64,000 nt of DNA, taken from assembly GCA_017163975.1 (NCBI GenBank), contig JAFFSR010000017.1:1488001-1552000 (forward strand), in the 5' to 3' direction. The translations under genes and the position numbers were made by a program. Source of the DNA: Anastatus disparis (lineage: Eukaryota > Arthropoda > Insecta > Hymenoptera > Eupelmidae). How positions within the stretch are numbered: position 1 is the first letter of the stretch; each line of letters begins with the position of its first letter. The notes under the pieces were generated by a model. The model was not told where the DNA came from. It made no database searches and saw only the letters and a program-made list of their open reading frames with translations. Below, one piece after another: positions 32,877-44,202 of the stretch.

Positions 32877-32919
32877 TGGTGGGCGAAATCCGTTATAAAT
32901 TACATGTTCACGCTCAAGA

Positions 32920-33201
32920 GTGTCGTTCAGGATGGAGTACTTGGTCAATATGCGAGGCTTTAAGCAGCCCGGTGATAACTATGTCCTCAAAGAGCTATCT
33001 ATAGTTCCGCTAAACGAAGATTCTGAGTCTGTAGTATTACTCTTCAAAGAACCATTTCCTTGGCGAAGACTTACAGAAAATTATGAAGTGCAAACTAGTT
33101 GGTTCAAAGAATATTATCATGGATTGTGCTGGCATTCTGGTACGATTCCCTACACTGAAATAGCAAATATTTTTAAGGAAGCTTTACGAAATGCTAGCTA
33201 A
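32920..33201 (+). CDS. Conserved small Polinton protein (unknown function)
   Basis: An open frame of 93 codons: MRGFKQPGDNYVLKELSIVP, then LLFKEPFPWRRLTENY, then WFKEYYHGLCWHSGTIPYTE. This domain accompanies capsid genes in many Polintons; its function is not known to me. The frame looks intact from the first ATG, though an earlier start in another frame is possible. Polinton 2 has a weak counterpart (35800-36151), with HWIIKPPHEFSQL in the same relative position. Confidence 0.6.
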   Translation: MSFRMEYLVNMRGFKQPGDNYVLKELSIVPLNEDSESVVLLFKEPFPWRRLTENYEVQTSWFKEYYHGLCWHSGTIPYTEIANIFKEALRNAS

Positions 33202-33676
33202 ATTTTAATAATGGGTAGTATAAAGGAAAAGTAGCTCGAGCGCTTTAAGTTCAACGTTACCGATGTCACAGAGATAGGTTATCCACCATTGGATAAGATA
33301 AGGCTAGTTACCGTTTGCCCCCCCCTCCCCACGATGGAATTTATAAAGCTTGTTGTGCTCTTCACAACATCAGACTCATGAATAAATATTTTAATGAGAA
33401 TCGAGTGCCATTGAAAATTCAGCTATGGGATGAGAGTAAAGAAAGTCAAAAGGAGAGATAATATTAGGTGGTTGTGTCTCACAGATGAGAGCGATGGTTG
33501 GGGCTCTTCACTTCCTATAAATACCGACATATACCATCGACAACATTCATTTCATCATGGGACAAAGTTCAAGTACCCCTGATTGTTCAGAATATACTTC
33601 ACTTCTTTATACTTCTAATAATGAGAAGAAGAAGGAAAAATATGTCTTGGAAAGAGTACTATGAAAAATACAAACC
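33202..33676 (+). other. Degraded right part of Polinton 1
   Basis: Short open stretches (for example MGQSSSTPDCSEYTSLLYTS near 33557) without a recognisable family, interrupted by stops and a C-run at 33320-33335. The MITE at 33681 ends it. Confidence 0.4.
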
Positions 33677-33680
33677 TTAA

Positions 33681-34797
33681 GAGGAGGTCACGTATCTCTG
33701 TCCTTTTCTAATAAAAAAATTGAGTTTTTTACAGAAACTAATAACTTTATCAAAAAATGAAGAGAAAGCCGCATCTCGTAATAAAAAAAGCAATATTTTC
33801 TTTGATAAGAAAGAATTAATTTAATTGTTTCGTTTTCAAGAAAACCTTGAAAAACTTCAATCATAGAGGTTAGGGTGGACAATTTGGTTTTTCAAGGTTT
33901 TCTTGAAAACGAAGCAATAAAATTAATATTTTCTTATCAAAGAAAATATTGCTTTTTTTTATGCAAGATGCGGCTTTCTCTTCATTTTTTGATAAGGGGT
34001 CGTACCCAAATGCCGTTGACAGTTTTTTGGGGGTGAGGGGTCGATCAAAATCTACGAAAAGTAACGCTATGGGAGGGGGGGTTAGTTATTTACTCCTACG
34101 TTGGCTATTTTTTTTTTTATCAAAAAGATCATTGCATAATATTAGCAATTTGGAGCAGATTTTTCATCCGAAAACTGCAAAGTCAAGCAGTTCCGCAGTC
34201 TGTCCACTAAAACACAGTATATTACTTTCTTTTACATGTACGCGGGCGCCACCATACGGTGCAAAGCATAAGCCGTTTCTTTTAGCGAGTGAGCTGTCAA
34301 AACAAACGAAAAATTTTTAAGCTGATTGCAGCATTTATATTTGTGCCTGTTGAATCGTGTTCTATTTTTATAACGTATTTTGAAAGGTTCATAGTTTTAT
34401 GATCTTTTTCGATAAAATTAAAGTGAAAAAGTTTATCGACGATTAATATATTTAATATCTTATAAATATTTATTATATGCAATGTTTAGAATTCTGTTGT
34501 TTTGTGAAAATGCTATTTTAATAAAATAAAAAAAATAAAAATATGTTCAATATTTAAAAAGTAATTAATATAATTAAAATTTTTTTTAAAAGTTTAATAA
34601 AAAATAAAAAAATTAGTTTACGTTACAGGGGGGGGGGAGGGTACTTTGATAGCTTACACATGTCACGGAAAGGGGACCGGGGGGTCGAAATATCGAAAAA
34701 ATTGTCAATGGCATTTGGGTACGACCCCTAAAGTTATTAGGTTTTGTAAAAAAATCATTTCTTTGACTAGAAAAGGACAAAGATACGTGACCTCCTC
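33681..34797. mobile_element. Palindromic MITE (TTAA target), family E copy 2, with nested insert
   Basis: Flanked by TTAA (33677-33680 and 34798-34801). Ends GAGGAGGTCACGTATCT and its complement. The arms form a palindrome of about 380 bp when the 733-bp insert at 33996-34728 is left out. Confidence 0.85.
33996..34728. mobile_element. Harbinger-like MITE, copy 1
   Basis: Ends GGGGTCGTACCC and GGGTACGACCCC, flanked by the 3-bp duplication TAA (33993-33995 and 34729-34731). The original uninterrupted sequence can be read from the opposite arm of the host palindrome, which confirms the 3-bp duplication. Nearly identical to 39516-40242. Frames through it are not genes. Confidence 0.85.
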
Positions 34798-34884
34798 TTA
34801 AACACCAGCCAAAGATATTAAATATACAAAATTAAAATGAGACAATTCTGTTCAGAATGACATACGTACGTATAGATGCAAGTG

Positions 34885-35040
34885 TATATGTAAGTATATC
34901 GTTATATATTAAAGTATATCAAAGGATATCGTTATATATGAAAGTATATCGTTATATATCAAATTATATCGTTATATATGAAAGTACATCGTTATATATA
35001 CAAGTATATGTAAATATATACTTGTTATACATCGTTACAT
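34885..35040. repeat. ~20-bp AT-rich minisatellite
   Basis: About seven units around AGTATATCGTTATATATGAA. Confidence 0.85.
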
Positions 35041-35111
35041 TTAAATAAAAATTAAAAATGTTTTAAAAAATCCTGCGCTCGGAATAACACCACGTTAAAA
35101 ATCACTGCGCT

Positions 35112-35172
35112 CGAACCCCCCTGGTCTTGAATCCCACTGGTCTTGAATCCCCCTGGTCTTGAATCCCTCTAG
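35112..35172. repeat. ~17-bp direct repeat, about four units
   Basis: Units of CCCCTGGTCTTGAATCC with small changes, just outside the Polinton 2 protease. The origin is unclear. Confidence 0.8.
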
Positions 35173-35180
35173 TTTACCTA

Positions 35181-35423
35181 CTAAAATACAACACAGTAGT
35201 TACCACAAACTTTAGACTCTGGTTTTTGTAAATATTTGGTATTCCAGGTATATTTTGTGCAATTCCTCTTTAAAGCGCTTCGAAAATACGGTGATTGAGG
35301 TGGTTGGCCGTAACTATGGAAAGACGTTCCTATACCTTCTTTGTCTATATATAATGCTACCCAATGAGTTCCAGACCGATAACTTTCATCTGTATTAATT
35401 ACTAATGCTGTCGGTCTCGTCAA
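35181..35423 (-). pseudogene. Polinton 2 adenain-like cysteine protease
   Basis: The minus-strand frame reads TALVINTDESYRSGTHWVAL (catalytic His), then FHSYGQPPQSPYF (the usual FDSYG acidic residue is His here), and KVCGNYCVVF with the nucleophile Cys before a stop. Lesions: loss of the acidic residue and a premature end, since related proteins continue about 20 residues. An upstream open segment (35424-35550, Ser/Lys-rich) may be the original N-terminus in another frame. It differs from the Polinton 1 protease, which has FNCGHLC. Confidence 0.75.
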
Positions 35424-35540
35424 TATTCACGGGATTCGATCTGCTGGTACTACCCTTACTGTTAGTGTTGGAAGGTGTTGAATCGCCTGTAATCTTTGAT
35501 TTGTATTCATCTTTCTTACTTGATGATTCTTTAACAGGGC

Positions 35541-35792
35541 TCAATCCAGCAGTTGTATTATTTGAATATCTTCTTCTTTATCTTTTATAATTGATGGTCC
35601 ATTTTCTTTGTTTTCTTTGGGATCTTTGGCAAGATAATTTGATAACGTACTTAATATTGTCGATGAAGATGATGTTGAATTCTTTTCCTCGTCGCAGTCA
35701 TCGCATACTGGGTTATTTTTACGATGATTACTTGCATATATTTCCAAAATTTCAAAAATTTCACCTTCATCCTCATCTTTGTCTAAGTTCAA
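35541..35792 (-). pseudogene. Acidic low-complexity ORF in Polinton 2
   Basis: Encodes 83 residues rich in Asp, Glu, Lys and Ser (DKDEDEGEIFEILEI, NSTSSSSTIL). It lies between the small conserved protein and the protease and may be the tail of either. No family recognised. Confidence 0.4.
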
Positions 35793-35799
35793 AATACGT

Positions 35800-36151
35800 G
35801 GTTTATCATTTTCTTTAACTTCTTTTGTACTTAAATCTCTGAATTTTTTTTAACAAAACTGCTTTATGCACTGCACAGTTCACCCAGAAACACGATTTTG
35901 TTTTATGATTGACACATGAGGTTCAAATTTCATCTTTATATTTAGAAATAATCGTTGCGAAACTGGGTAACAAACTTCGTTAACGAGTTATTTGCCCGTT
36001 GTAAATAACTATTAAGCTGTGAGAATTCGTGAGGTGGCTTTATAATCCAATGTGAATACACGTCTCTTTAAAGAGACATTACGTCAACTTTTTTAGGTAT
36101 AATTTTGTACTCTTTATCGGACATCGGTTGAATATCTATAATTAACTCCAT
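35800..36151 (-). pseudogene. Small conserved Polinton protein, lineage 2
   Basis: The ATG at 36151 opens MELIIDIQPMSDKEYKIIPK. After a TAA, HWIIKPPHEFSQLNSYLQ follows. The position and the PPxxFSxL-type block match the small protein of Polinton 1 at 32920-33201, so both lineages carry it next to the capsid gene. Several stops and frameshifts follow. Confidence 0.45.
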
Positions 36152-36311
36152 TTTTGTTTTAAAAATTTATAGCACACGTAAGTAAAACTAAATTTTTTTG
36201 AAACTACTGTGCTTAAGCAGACAAAAGTCGCTCCTCGTCTTTTTATTCTCCAAGCTCCACCCTTTTCCTCCTCTTTTTAAAAACATTTATTTATATATTT
36301 TATTTTTAAAT

Positions 36312-37636
36312 TTATGAGCTAAAGTCAACTATAACTTGTCTTAAAGAGTCAATCTCTAATACATTATCGTATTCTGAGTAAATTATACAATTTATCGTTG
36401 TGGTAAGAGCTTTTTCGGGATACGCTTCTATACGTATAGAGCCGTGACGAACAAGATACCAATGATCGCAAAAATTTGCTGGCAAATCGGGCATCAAATC
36501 AAAAGCGAAAAGACAGTATCCATCGAGATAATTTGTACGTGTAATCTCGTTACCTTCATTCGCGAAGTGTATGTCAGTTCCAGAGAAAAGCGTATGATAA
36601 GCGTCAACGTAAAGCTTATTAGTACCAGTAAAAATAGGTTGTAATGGTCTACTCGGAACGGTTACACCGTCGATATATAAAGACAAAAAACTTTATGTAA
36701 GAATGTTCAAAATTAAATGGATTCAATGTACGATCCCCGTTAAATGCTCGATTATCTACGAAACCTAAAATTATTCTTTTAGATATTTGTCCTAATATAA
36801 CATTGTCAAGTGTATCACGTGAAATACTAGCAGGCATGGTTATAGATTTTACTTCTACTCTTGTCAAGGGCTATTCAGCTGTTGTTTTTGAAAGTGCATT
36901 AGCATGGGCTAATAGAATATTGGGGCTTATTTTTACACGTATTACGAGAAGCGTAGCCTCAACTATGTGAATATTGAAATTTGCGTCATTCGTTGAGTCC
37001 ATAAGACAAAAAGCGTCTTAGGATCTTACAAATCGTAATCTTATTTCTATGCCATTCAAAAGATGATCTTGATTAAATAAATCACAATACAAGTGACCGA
37101 GTAGATCAACTATTTTACCAGCGTAAGTATGTTTGCAACATTCTACTAGACCCTTATTACATTCAGCCTACAAAGCATCTGGTTTTGCATTCATTTTACC
37201 TGCAGTGTCTGTATACCACAGAAAGGTAGTTAAATGAGTATCTTTTGTTGCACGCCCGTAATTTAAAAGAGATTTCATATATGCACGATATGGATAGGCA
37301 TTATTAGGCGGCGATACTAATTTATTATTACACAATACATCTACTTGTTATTTTTAAACTATGTAATATATAATTTACAGGCCCGACTTTTTCGTTATTC
37401 TCAGCAGCTTTCGATAGTATTTGAATGCGTAAGCTTAACATAGTATGAGCAAAATCAATGTAACTCTCTCCACTGTTGGATATTACAAATTCTAAAGGTG
37501 CATTGTAGTTTAGCGATGATTCGGGCCTATAATGTACTATTTTATTTGATTCAATAGATGTTTGAGTGTGTGGTAGACTAAATAATGACAGCTCTGATTT
37601 AAGACACTCATTACTATGGCTGTGTAAAAAAGCCAT
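36312..37636 (-). pseudogene. Polinton 2 major capsid protein (F54H12.2-like)
   Basis: The ATG at 37636 opens FLHSHSNECLKSELSLF, then SLPHTQTSIES and SYIDFAHTMLSLRI. The middle (37330-36870) is broken in several frames. A segment at 36867 has ASISRDTLDNVILGQISKRI and NPFNFEHSYIKF. The C-terminal frame (36686-36312) has SLYIDGVTVPSRPLQPIF, YLDGYCLFAFDLMPDL and ends with LEIDSLRQVIVDFSS. This is the C. elegans F54H12.2 family, known as the Polinton major capsid in many animals. Length before damage about 430 residues. It is read in the same direction as the minor capsid and integrase. Confidence 0.85.
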
Positions 37637-37679
37637 GATGTTTTTTAGTTAAAAATATAGTTTAACTTTTGCCTCCGTG

Positions 37680-38200
37680 AAATATTTTCTTACGATGGCG
37701 AACAGGGGTTTTCTTTTTTCTCTTAGTTACACCGTTCAACTGACGTCTCTTTTTTCTATTACCTGCTCAAGTTTTTTTTTTCCTTTTGCCACTTTTTCTA
37801 TTTCTTCTTTTTTTCTCTTTTTTGCTAATAAGTTTGCGATGCTTTCAATCATAAGTCGCTTCAAAGACTGTATTGTTGAATTGAAAACAGGATTTTTATA
37901 TCCTGATTCGCTCATTAACATTTCGTTGATTTTATTTTTTTTTTTTTATTTTAAATTATCTTTTGATTCTGTAAATCGATTTTTTTATAGATTCTTCGAA
38001 ACTAATATTATCGCCTATATTTTCAGGTACTCTTGTTCTACCACGCAGAGCTTTTTTAACAATTGCTCTTAACCCTTTCGATACAAAAGGTGAAATAGTT
38101 CTGGCCAGACCTGAAAAAAACTTCCTAAACCTGAACCGCGCTGCCAGCACGAACCGGCAAAAACGTTGCGTATACCGTTTTCGCTACCGATTTGATTTTC
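37680..38200 (-). pseudogene. Polinton 2 pX/pVI-like basic virion protein
   Basis: An N-terminal part near 38150 has RFRKFFSGLARTISPFVSKG followed by a basic segment (VKKALRGRTRV). After a frame change near 37950 it continues as MLMSESGYKNPVFNSTIQSL and a Lys-rich end (AKKRKKEEIEKVAKGKKK). The hydrophobic-plus-basic layout next to the capsid genes resembles Polinton pX-like core proteins. It probably binds DNA or membrane; that is inferred from the family. Confidence 0.55.
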
Positions 38201-38237
38201 GTATTATATTATATAACGACTCATTTTACACTTACAT

Positions 38238-38507
38238 TTAAAGAACACTCTTAAAATGAAGTTTCAATGTGAGAGCTCCATGTACGAATGCGATAGGACT
38301 ACCGTGTGCGTCTCTTATATCAATAACGATATTGTTAAATGCATTTTTCATCAGTGGTATATATTTAATAGGTGCAAAATTTTTTACTATTGTAGTTCCA
38401 AATATGCGATTAGCATTGTCTATACAAACAATTCTAAGTAATGAGGCTTGTGTGTCCCCTACTGTAAAAGGTTCACAAACATCCGAGTAGACAAATAACT
38501 GCTCAGG
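38238..38507 (-). pseudogene. Polinton 2 minor capsid protein, C-terminal part
   Basis: The minus-strand frame has PEQLFVYSDVCEPFTVGD, then SLLRIVCID, YIPLMKNAFNNIVIDIRD and ends GALTLKLHFKSVL. This is the C-terminal jelly-roll part of the minor capsid. Its frame begins exactly at the edge of the inserted element at 38510; the N-terminal part is at 44203-44815. This half is undamaged, so the insertion is the main lesion here. Confidence 0.8.
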
Positions 38508-38509
38508 TA

Positions 38510-39345
38510 CACTGAAAAAAAAAACCCGAAGCCAGCGCTGCGAAGTAAATCTGAGCGGTTGCATGCGAACAACATTTGAAGCGAGTGATTACAGAAAATC
38601 GTAATGTATGAATGCGTAACCATATCGCTGTAAATAATTACGACTTTCTGTGTAAACGATTACGCTAATCCGAGCAGAGCGCCACAACTGTGTTGCGAGT
38701 ACGCTTGCTCCGACTCTCCAACATCGCGCGTGCAGAAAGCCGAAACCAAGCACTGCGGCAGAGCTGCGAGCTTGCTTGCTCCGACTCTCCGGCATCGCGC
38801 GTGTAGAAAGCCGAGACCAAGTACAGTGGCAGAGCTGTGAGCACGCTCTCTTTGACTCTGTGGCATTTCTTATGCAGAAAGCCGAGACCAAGGGTAACGA
38901 CAGAGTTTCAGGCTCGCTCACTTTGAATTTCTGAACATTGACGTACCAAAAGCGAGGCCAAGCACTCTAAACATTAAAAATTTACATTTAAAAAGGCAAA
39001 CTTTCTTTTTCTTTTCTTTTTTGCAAGTTTTAACACTTTATGTGAAGTATAATTTATTTAAGTAAAATTCTATAATATTATAAAAATTAAATTTTATTTC
39101 ATAAAATTTTGTTTAAAATGTTTCTTAACTTAAAAATTGATGTGATATTTTACTTTTACCATTCTTCTTCTTCTTTAGTTGGCCTTTTAGATTATCACCA
39201 TAGGCCCACTTTTACCATTATTCGCCTGAGTATATTAATGTAATAATGTAAATTTATAATTTTGATTTATTTTTAATACCTTATTTGTGCGATTATTAGT
39301 GCTTTTATACCTTCGAATTGATTTTAACTCTATTTTAATCATTCG
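38510..39345 (+). repeat. Left inverted arm with 71-bp subterminal repeats
   Basis: Inverted copy of 43425-44199. Contains four 71-bp tandem units at about 38695, 38766, 38837 and 38907 (core GACTCTCCGGCATCGCGCGT, then AGAAAGCCGAGACCAAG). The left arm has about 55 extra bases near 39165. The 110-codon frames in both arms arise from these repeats. Confidence 0.8.
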
Positions 39346-39515
39346 TATTTTTATAAATTCGTATTTTTATAAAGCTGATGATGAATAAAATGTACTCGTC
39401 AAGCGTAACGATTTCAGTTTCTCTTATAGATGGTAAATTTAGAATTCCAATAGTTATAAAATTAAACTTAGATAATTCAAAGTTATTTACAAAAAATTTG
39501 TCTAGATATTTAAAA

Positions 39516-40242
39516 GGGGTTGTACCCAAATGCCGTTGACAGTTTTTTGGGGGGGAGGGGTCGATCAAAATCTACGAAAAGTAACGCTATGGGAGGGGGG
39601 TTAGTTATTTACTCCTACGTTGGCTATTTTTTTTTTTATCAAAAAGATCATTGCATAATATTAGCAATTTGGAGCAGATTTTTCATCCGAAAACTGCAAA
39701 GTCAAGCAGTTCCGCAGTCTGTCCACTAAAACACAGTATATTACTTTCTTTTACATGTACGCGGGCGCCACCATACGGTGCAAAGCATAAGCCGTTTCTT
39801 TTAGCGAGTGAGCTGTCAAAACAAACGAAAAATTTTTAAGCTGATTGCAGCATTTATATTTGTGCCTGTTGAATCGTGTTCTATTTTTATAACGTATTTT
39901 AAAAGGTTCATAGTTTTATGATCTTTTTCGATAAAATTAAAGTGAAAAAGTTTATCGACGATTAATATATTTAATATCTTATAAATATTTATTATATGCA
40001 ATGTTTAGAATTCTGTTGTTTTGTGAAAATGCTATTTTAATAAAATAAAAAAAATAAAAATATGTTCAATATTTAAAAAGTAATTAATATAATTAAAATT
40101 TTTTTTAAAAGTTTAATAAAAATATAAAAAGTTAGTTTACGTTACAGGGGGAGGGTACTTTGATAGTTTACACATGTCACGGAAAGGGGACCGGGGGGTC
40201 GAAATATCGAAAAAATTGTCAACGGCATTTGGGTACGACCCC
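39516..40242. mobile_element. Harbinger-like MITE, copy 2
   Basis: Nearly identical to 33996-34728 (differences mainly in a G-run and scattered single bases). Right flank TAA; left flank AAA, which may be a mutated duplication. Confidence 0.8.
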
Positions 40243-40375
40243 TAAGTAGTCATTTATTAAGTTATTCTTTATAAACTATATGATTGTATTGTTACGAATT
40301 TCGTATACGAATGTAGTTCTCTTGGTGTATGAGGGAAGATATGATATTTACAATTGATTTTTATGTCGTCTAGTG

Positions 40376-40458
<83 letters not shown>

Positions 40459-40495
40459 GATATCATGTGTATATATATATATATATATACACATG
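40376..40495. repeat. (ATT)n and (TA)n microsatellites with local palindrome
   Basis: (ATT)n at 40378-40415, (TA)n to 40453, then ATATCATGTGTATATATATA and its inverse to 40500. Another (TA)n lies at about 40902-40961. Confidence 0.9.
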
Positions 40496-40897
40496 ATATC
40501 TGATAAAATATTTATTACGTTTTCTTCAAAATTTAATACCTTTGGATAAAAAATTATTATGATTGATTATAAAATGACTATTTTTCATACTTTTTTATGA
40601 ATTAAGAAGTTTTCAGTTATTTCCCCGTTGTCGCTAAAATTTAATTATTCTTTAAAAATAAAAAATAAAAATTAGTTAAAGTCGTTAAATAATAAAATCA
40701 CTTGGGCAGTTATCGTGTATATTGAATAATAATTATGTAAATGAAGCGGTATCTTACGTACAATATATAAATCTTAAAATTAAAGATGATATTTACAAAA
40801 TTAAAAAAAAAATTATGCTAGATAGATCATTTGAAAGTTATTTACAAAGTTTTATGATTGTAAATGCTATAGTTTTAAAAATAAATGAGTAAAAGTG

Positions 40898-40965
<68 letters not shown>

Positions 40966-41619
40966 TATAAAAGATAAAAGAAATAACGCTGCTACTTTTT
41001 TTAAATTATTGAATTTAAAATTGGAACTACGACCCAAAAATCAATAGTAAATATATTCCCTCTAACGCCAAGCAAACTCCATTTGTTTACGAAATTTGTA
41101 ACAATACAATAATATAGTTTATAAAGAATAAGTCAATAATGACTACTTATAAATACCTGAAGAATATTTTTCAAATTACTTTGAACTTTCTGAGTTTCAA
41201 TATGTCCTAATAAATCTATAAATATAAAAAAAAACGCTGCCAAGTGCTTTGGCGGAATGCTTTCTCATAGAGCTCTTTGAGTTTCATTATTTTTTTATAT
41301 TTATTTAAATGTGATTTTAATATAAAAAAATTGTCCATCATTAATATTTATTCATTTTGTACTTTATAAATTTTGAATATATATGCTAGTTGATTGCCTT
41401 TTCAACATTTTGTTTGGGTTGAATGTTAGCTTTTAAAGTGTTTAATTTTGTTGACTTTAGCTAGCCTTATACATAGGTTCGAATTTATTATTTTTGTTAT
41501 TTTGTGGATATCTTTTTATCACGACTAAGCTTGGTAAATCCAAGTAGTCAATTTTAGTAACGGTAATTAAATTCAGTAGTACTATTATAAATTTTCAAGA
41601 GTAACTCAGAAAACAAAAG

Positions 41620-43235
41620 AAGTGATCAAAAGCTACGCTAATAAAATTATTTATTTAAAACTTGGTTTATAAAGACAGTAGCAAATAACTTGTATACAAA
41701 TTTTAGAGTAATTCTATCAAGTACTTTACGTAAAATGGAAAAATACTGAAATATGAAAATTTTTTAAGAAAATTTTTAAAATTTTCTAAAAAGAAAACTA
41801 CGCTAAAAAGATCGGTTTATAAAAGTTATCCTTCTTTTGGCAGATGCAAATTATTGCCATGGAAATCTCAAAGCAAACTCATCAATTAACTTACGTAAAA
41901 TACAAAAAAAAAAATTAAAAATCGAAAAATTTTTCAAATTCTTAAAATGGCTCTATAATAAAAAAAATACACTATGAATACAAATTTTCTATAGCTTCCC
42001 GCATAGTTATACAAAAACATAGATGGTATACAAAATTTGAAGCAAATCCATAGAGTAATTTTCGAGATCTAACTGGTTAAATAAATAACATTTTCTTTTC
42101 AAAATTTCTTTTTAAAAATTTTAAAAATGCTCTAAAATTAAAACTACGCTATGAAAATCAATTTTTGAAAATTTCCCTTCTTTTGGCAGTCGCAAATAAT
42201 TTCCCTGTAATTTTTAGAACAAATCTATCGAGTACTTTACGAAGAATAAAAAAAAATAAGAAAAGAAGAATCAAAATTTTTTTTTAAATCTTTAAAATTC
42301 TCTAAAATTGTAACCACTCTAAGAAAATTAGTTTCCAAAAACTAATTTTTTTCAGACAATAGCGAATTAATTGTATGAAAATTTTGGAGAAAATTTATAG
42401 TATGGTTAACGCAAAAAGAAAATAAATGAAAAATAAAAATTTTTTTGAAAATTTTCAAAGTGTTCTAAAATTAAAACTGCGCTGAGAAAATTAGTATTCC
42501 AAAGCTTGTTTTCTTCAGATAGTAGCGAATTAATTGCATACAAATTTTGGAGCAAATCAATCGAATGGTTTTCGTAAAATAAAAAAAAATTAAAAATAAA
42601 AATTTTTAAAAAAATTTTAAAAATGCTCTAAAATTAAAAGTGCGCTAAGAAAATTAGTTTACAAAATTTTTAATAATTTTGGCAGTCGAAATAAAGTTCT
42701 ATACAAATTTTCGAACAAATTCTTCGAGTGGTTTACGTAAAATACAAAAAAAAATGAAAAATCGAAATTTCTTAAAAATTCTTAAAATGATTCTAAAAAA
42801 AAACTGCGCTAAGAAAACCAATTCCCAATAGCTTCCGCACCAGTTCATCAAAAAATTGAATTGTATGGAAAATTTGAAGTAAATCCATCGAGTAGTTTTT
42901 AAGATTTTATTGGCTTAATAAATAGAAACATTTTTTTCAAAAATTTCAAAATGCGCTAAAATTAAAACTGAGCTAAGAAAATCAGTTTTTAAAAATTTAT
43001 TTTATCCGGGCAATCAGAAATAAATTCCATGCAAATTTTGAAGCAAATTCATCGAGTAGTAAACAAAAAAAAACCAAAAAACGAAAAATCGAATTTTTTT
43101 TTTATTTTTTAAAAAAACTTTAAAATGAAAACTACGGTGGAAGAACCAAATTATCAATAGCTTCCCAGCAAGTTAATCACAAAACTAAATTCCATGCAAA
43201 ATTAGAAGCAAATCCATCGAGTAGTTCTCGAGATA
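41620..43235 (+). repeat. ~166-bp satellite, about 10 diverged units
   Basis: A core around AACTNCGCTAAGAAAATNAGTT recurs at about 41636, 41808, 41966, 42143, 42311, 42472, 42636, 42803, 42968 and 43128 (spacing 158-177). Each unit also holds AAATTTTGAAGCAAATCCAT and CGAGTAGTTTACG. The array lies inside the TA-flanked element and ends in a (CA)n tract (43262-43295). Confidence 0.8.
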
Positions 43236-43424
43236 CAGCTTACTAACCGAATTCATACATCCACACACACACACACACATACACACACATACATACAGAC
43301 ATTTTCTGGAAACCACTTTTTTCGACTCACTGAGTTCAAATATGTACAAATTAATGAAAAAATAGAAAAAAATTTTTTTTACCGATACAATGCTTTCTCT
43401 ATGAGAAAGCAAAATAAGGATTAA

Positions 43425-44199
43425 AATCAAGTTAACATCAATTCAAAGGTATAAAAGCACTAATAATCGCACAAATAAGGTATTAAAAAAAAAAATAAAT
43501 CAAAATCATAAATTTACATTATTACATTAATATACTCAGCCGAATAATGGTAAAAGTAAAATATCACATCAATTTTTAAGTTAAGAAACATTTTAAACAA
43601 AATTTTATGAAATAAAATTTAATTTTTATAATATTATAGAATTTTACTTAAATAAATTATACTTCACATAAAGTGTTAAAACTTGCAAAAAAAGAAAAGA
43701 AAAAGAAATTTCGCCTTTTTAAATGTAAATTTTTAATGTTTAGAGTGCTTGGCCTCGCTTTTGGTACGTCAATGTTCAGAAATTCAAAGTGAGCGAGCCT
43801 GAAACTCTGTCGTTACCCTTGCTCTCGGCTTTCTGCATGAGAAATGCCGCAGAGTCAAAGAGAGCGTGCTCACAGCTCTGCCGCTGTACTTGGTCTCGGC
43901 TTTCTGCACGCGCGATGCCGGAGAGTCGGAGCAAGCAAGCTCGCAGCTCTGCCGCAGTGCTTGGTTTCGGCTTTCTGCACGCGCGATGCCGGAGAGTCGG
44001 AGCAAGCGTGCTCGCAACACAGTTGTGGCGCTCTGCTCGGATTAGCGTAATCGTTTACACAGAAAGTCGTAATTATTTACAGCGACATGGTTACGCATTC
44101 ATACATTACGATTTTCTGTAATCACTCGCTTCGAATGTTGTTCGCATGCAACCGCTCAGATTTACTTCGCAGCACTGGCTCCGGGTTTTTTTTTCAGTG
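43425..44199 (-). repeat. Right inverted arm
   Basis: Inverted copy of 38510-39345 with the same 71-bp units, about 43795-44040. Confidence 0.8.
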
Positions 44200-44202
44200 T
44201 AT

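Larger units (their letters stand above)
27390..33690. mobile_element. Polinton 1 (Maverick-type virus-like transposon) relic
   Basis: A cluster of virion-type genes characteristic of Polintons lies in two divergent blocks. On the minus strand are a fibre-like protein, a conserved structural protein and the packaging ATPase (27390-29068). On the plus strand are the PLA2 protein, a glycine-rich core-like protein, the C5 protease, the minor capsid, a short ORF, the major capsid and a small conserved protein (29306-33201). Integrase and DNA polymerase B are absent. Helitron 1 has replaced or cut the left side, and MITEs interrupt the right. Most genes carry only one or a few lesions. Terminal inverted repeats were not found, so the limits are those of recognisable genes. 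Confidence 0.8.
38510..44199. mobile_element. TA-flanked foldback transposon (Tc1/mariner-type ends), 5.69 kb
   Basis: Ends CACTGAAAAAAAAA (38510) and its complement (to 44199), each flanked by TA (38508-38509 and 44200-44201). Inverted arms are about 775-835 bp. There is no transposase. The interior holds a Harbinger MITE, microsatellites and a 166-bp satellite. It interrupts the Polinton 2 minor capsid gene at a TA, and the protein reading continues from one side to the other when it is left out. Confidence 0.85.

Noticed and set aside
33949..34320. 123-codon frame, repeated at 39520-39839
   Set aside because: It lies across a non-coding Harbinger-like MITE and host palindrome borders.
38589..38921. 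110-codon frame, also present in the opposite arm at 43789-44121
   Set aside because: It arises from 71-bp tandem repeats in transposon arms. Both copies are identical by origin and there is no protein family match.
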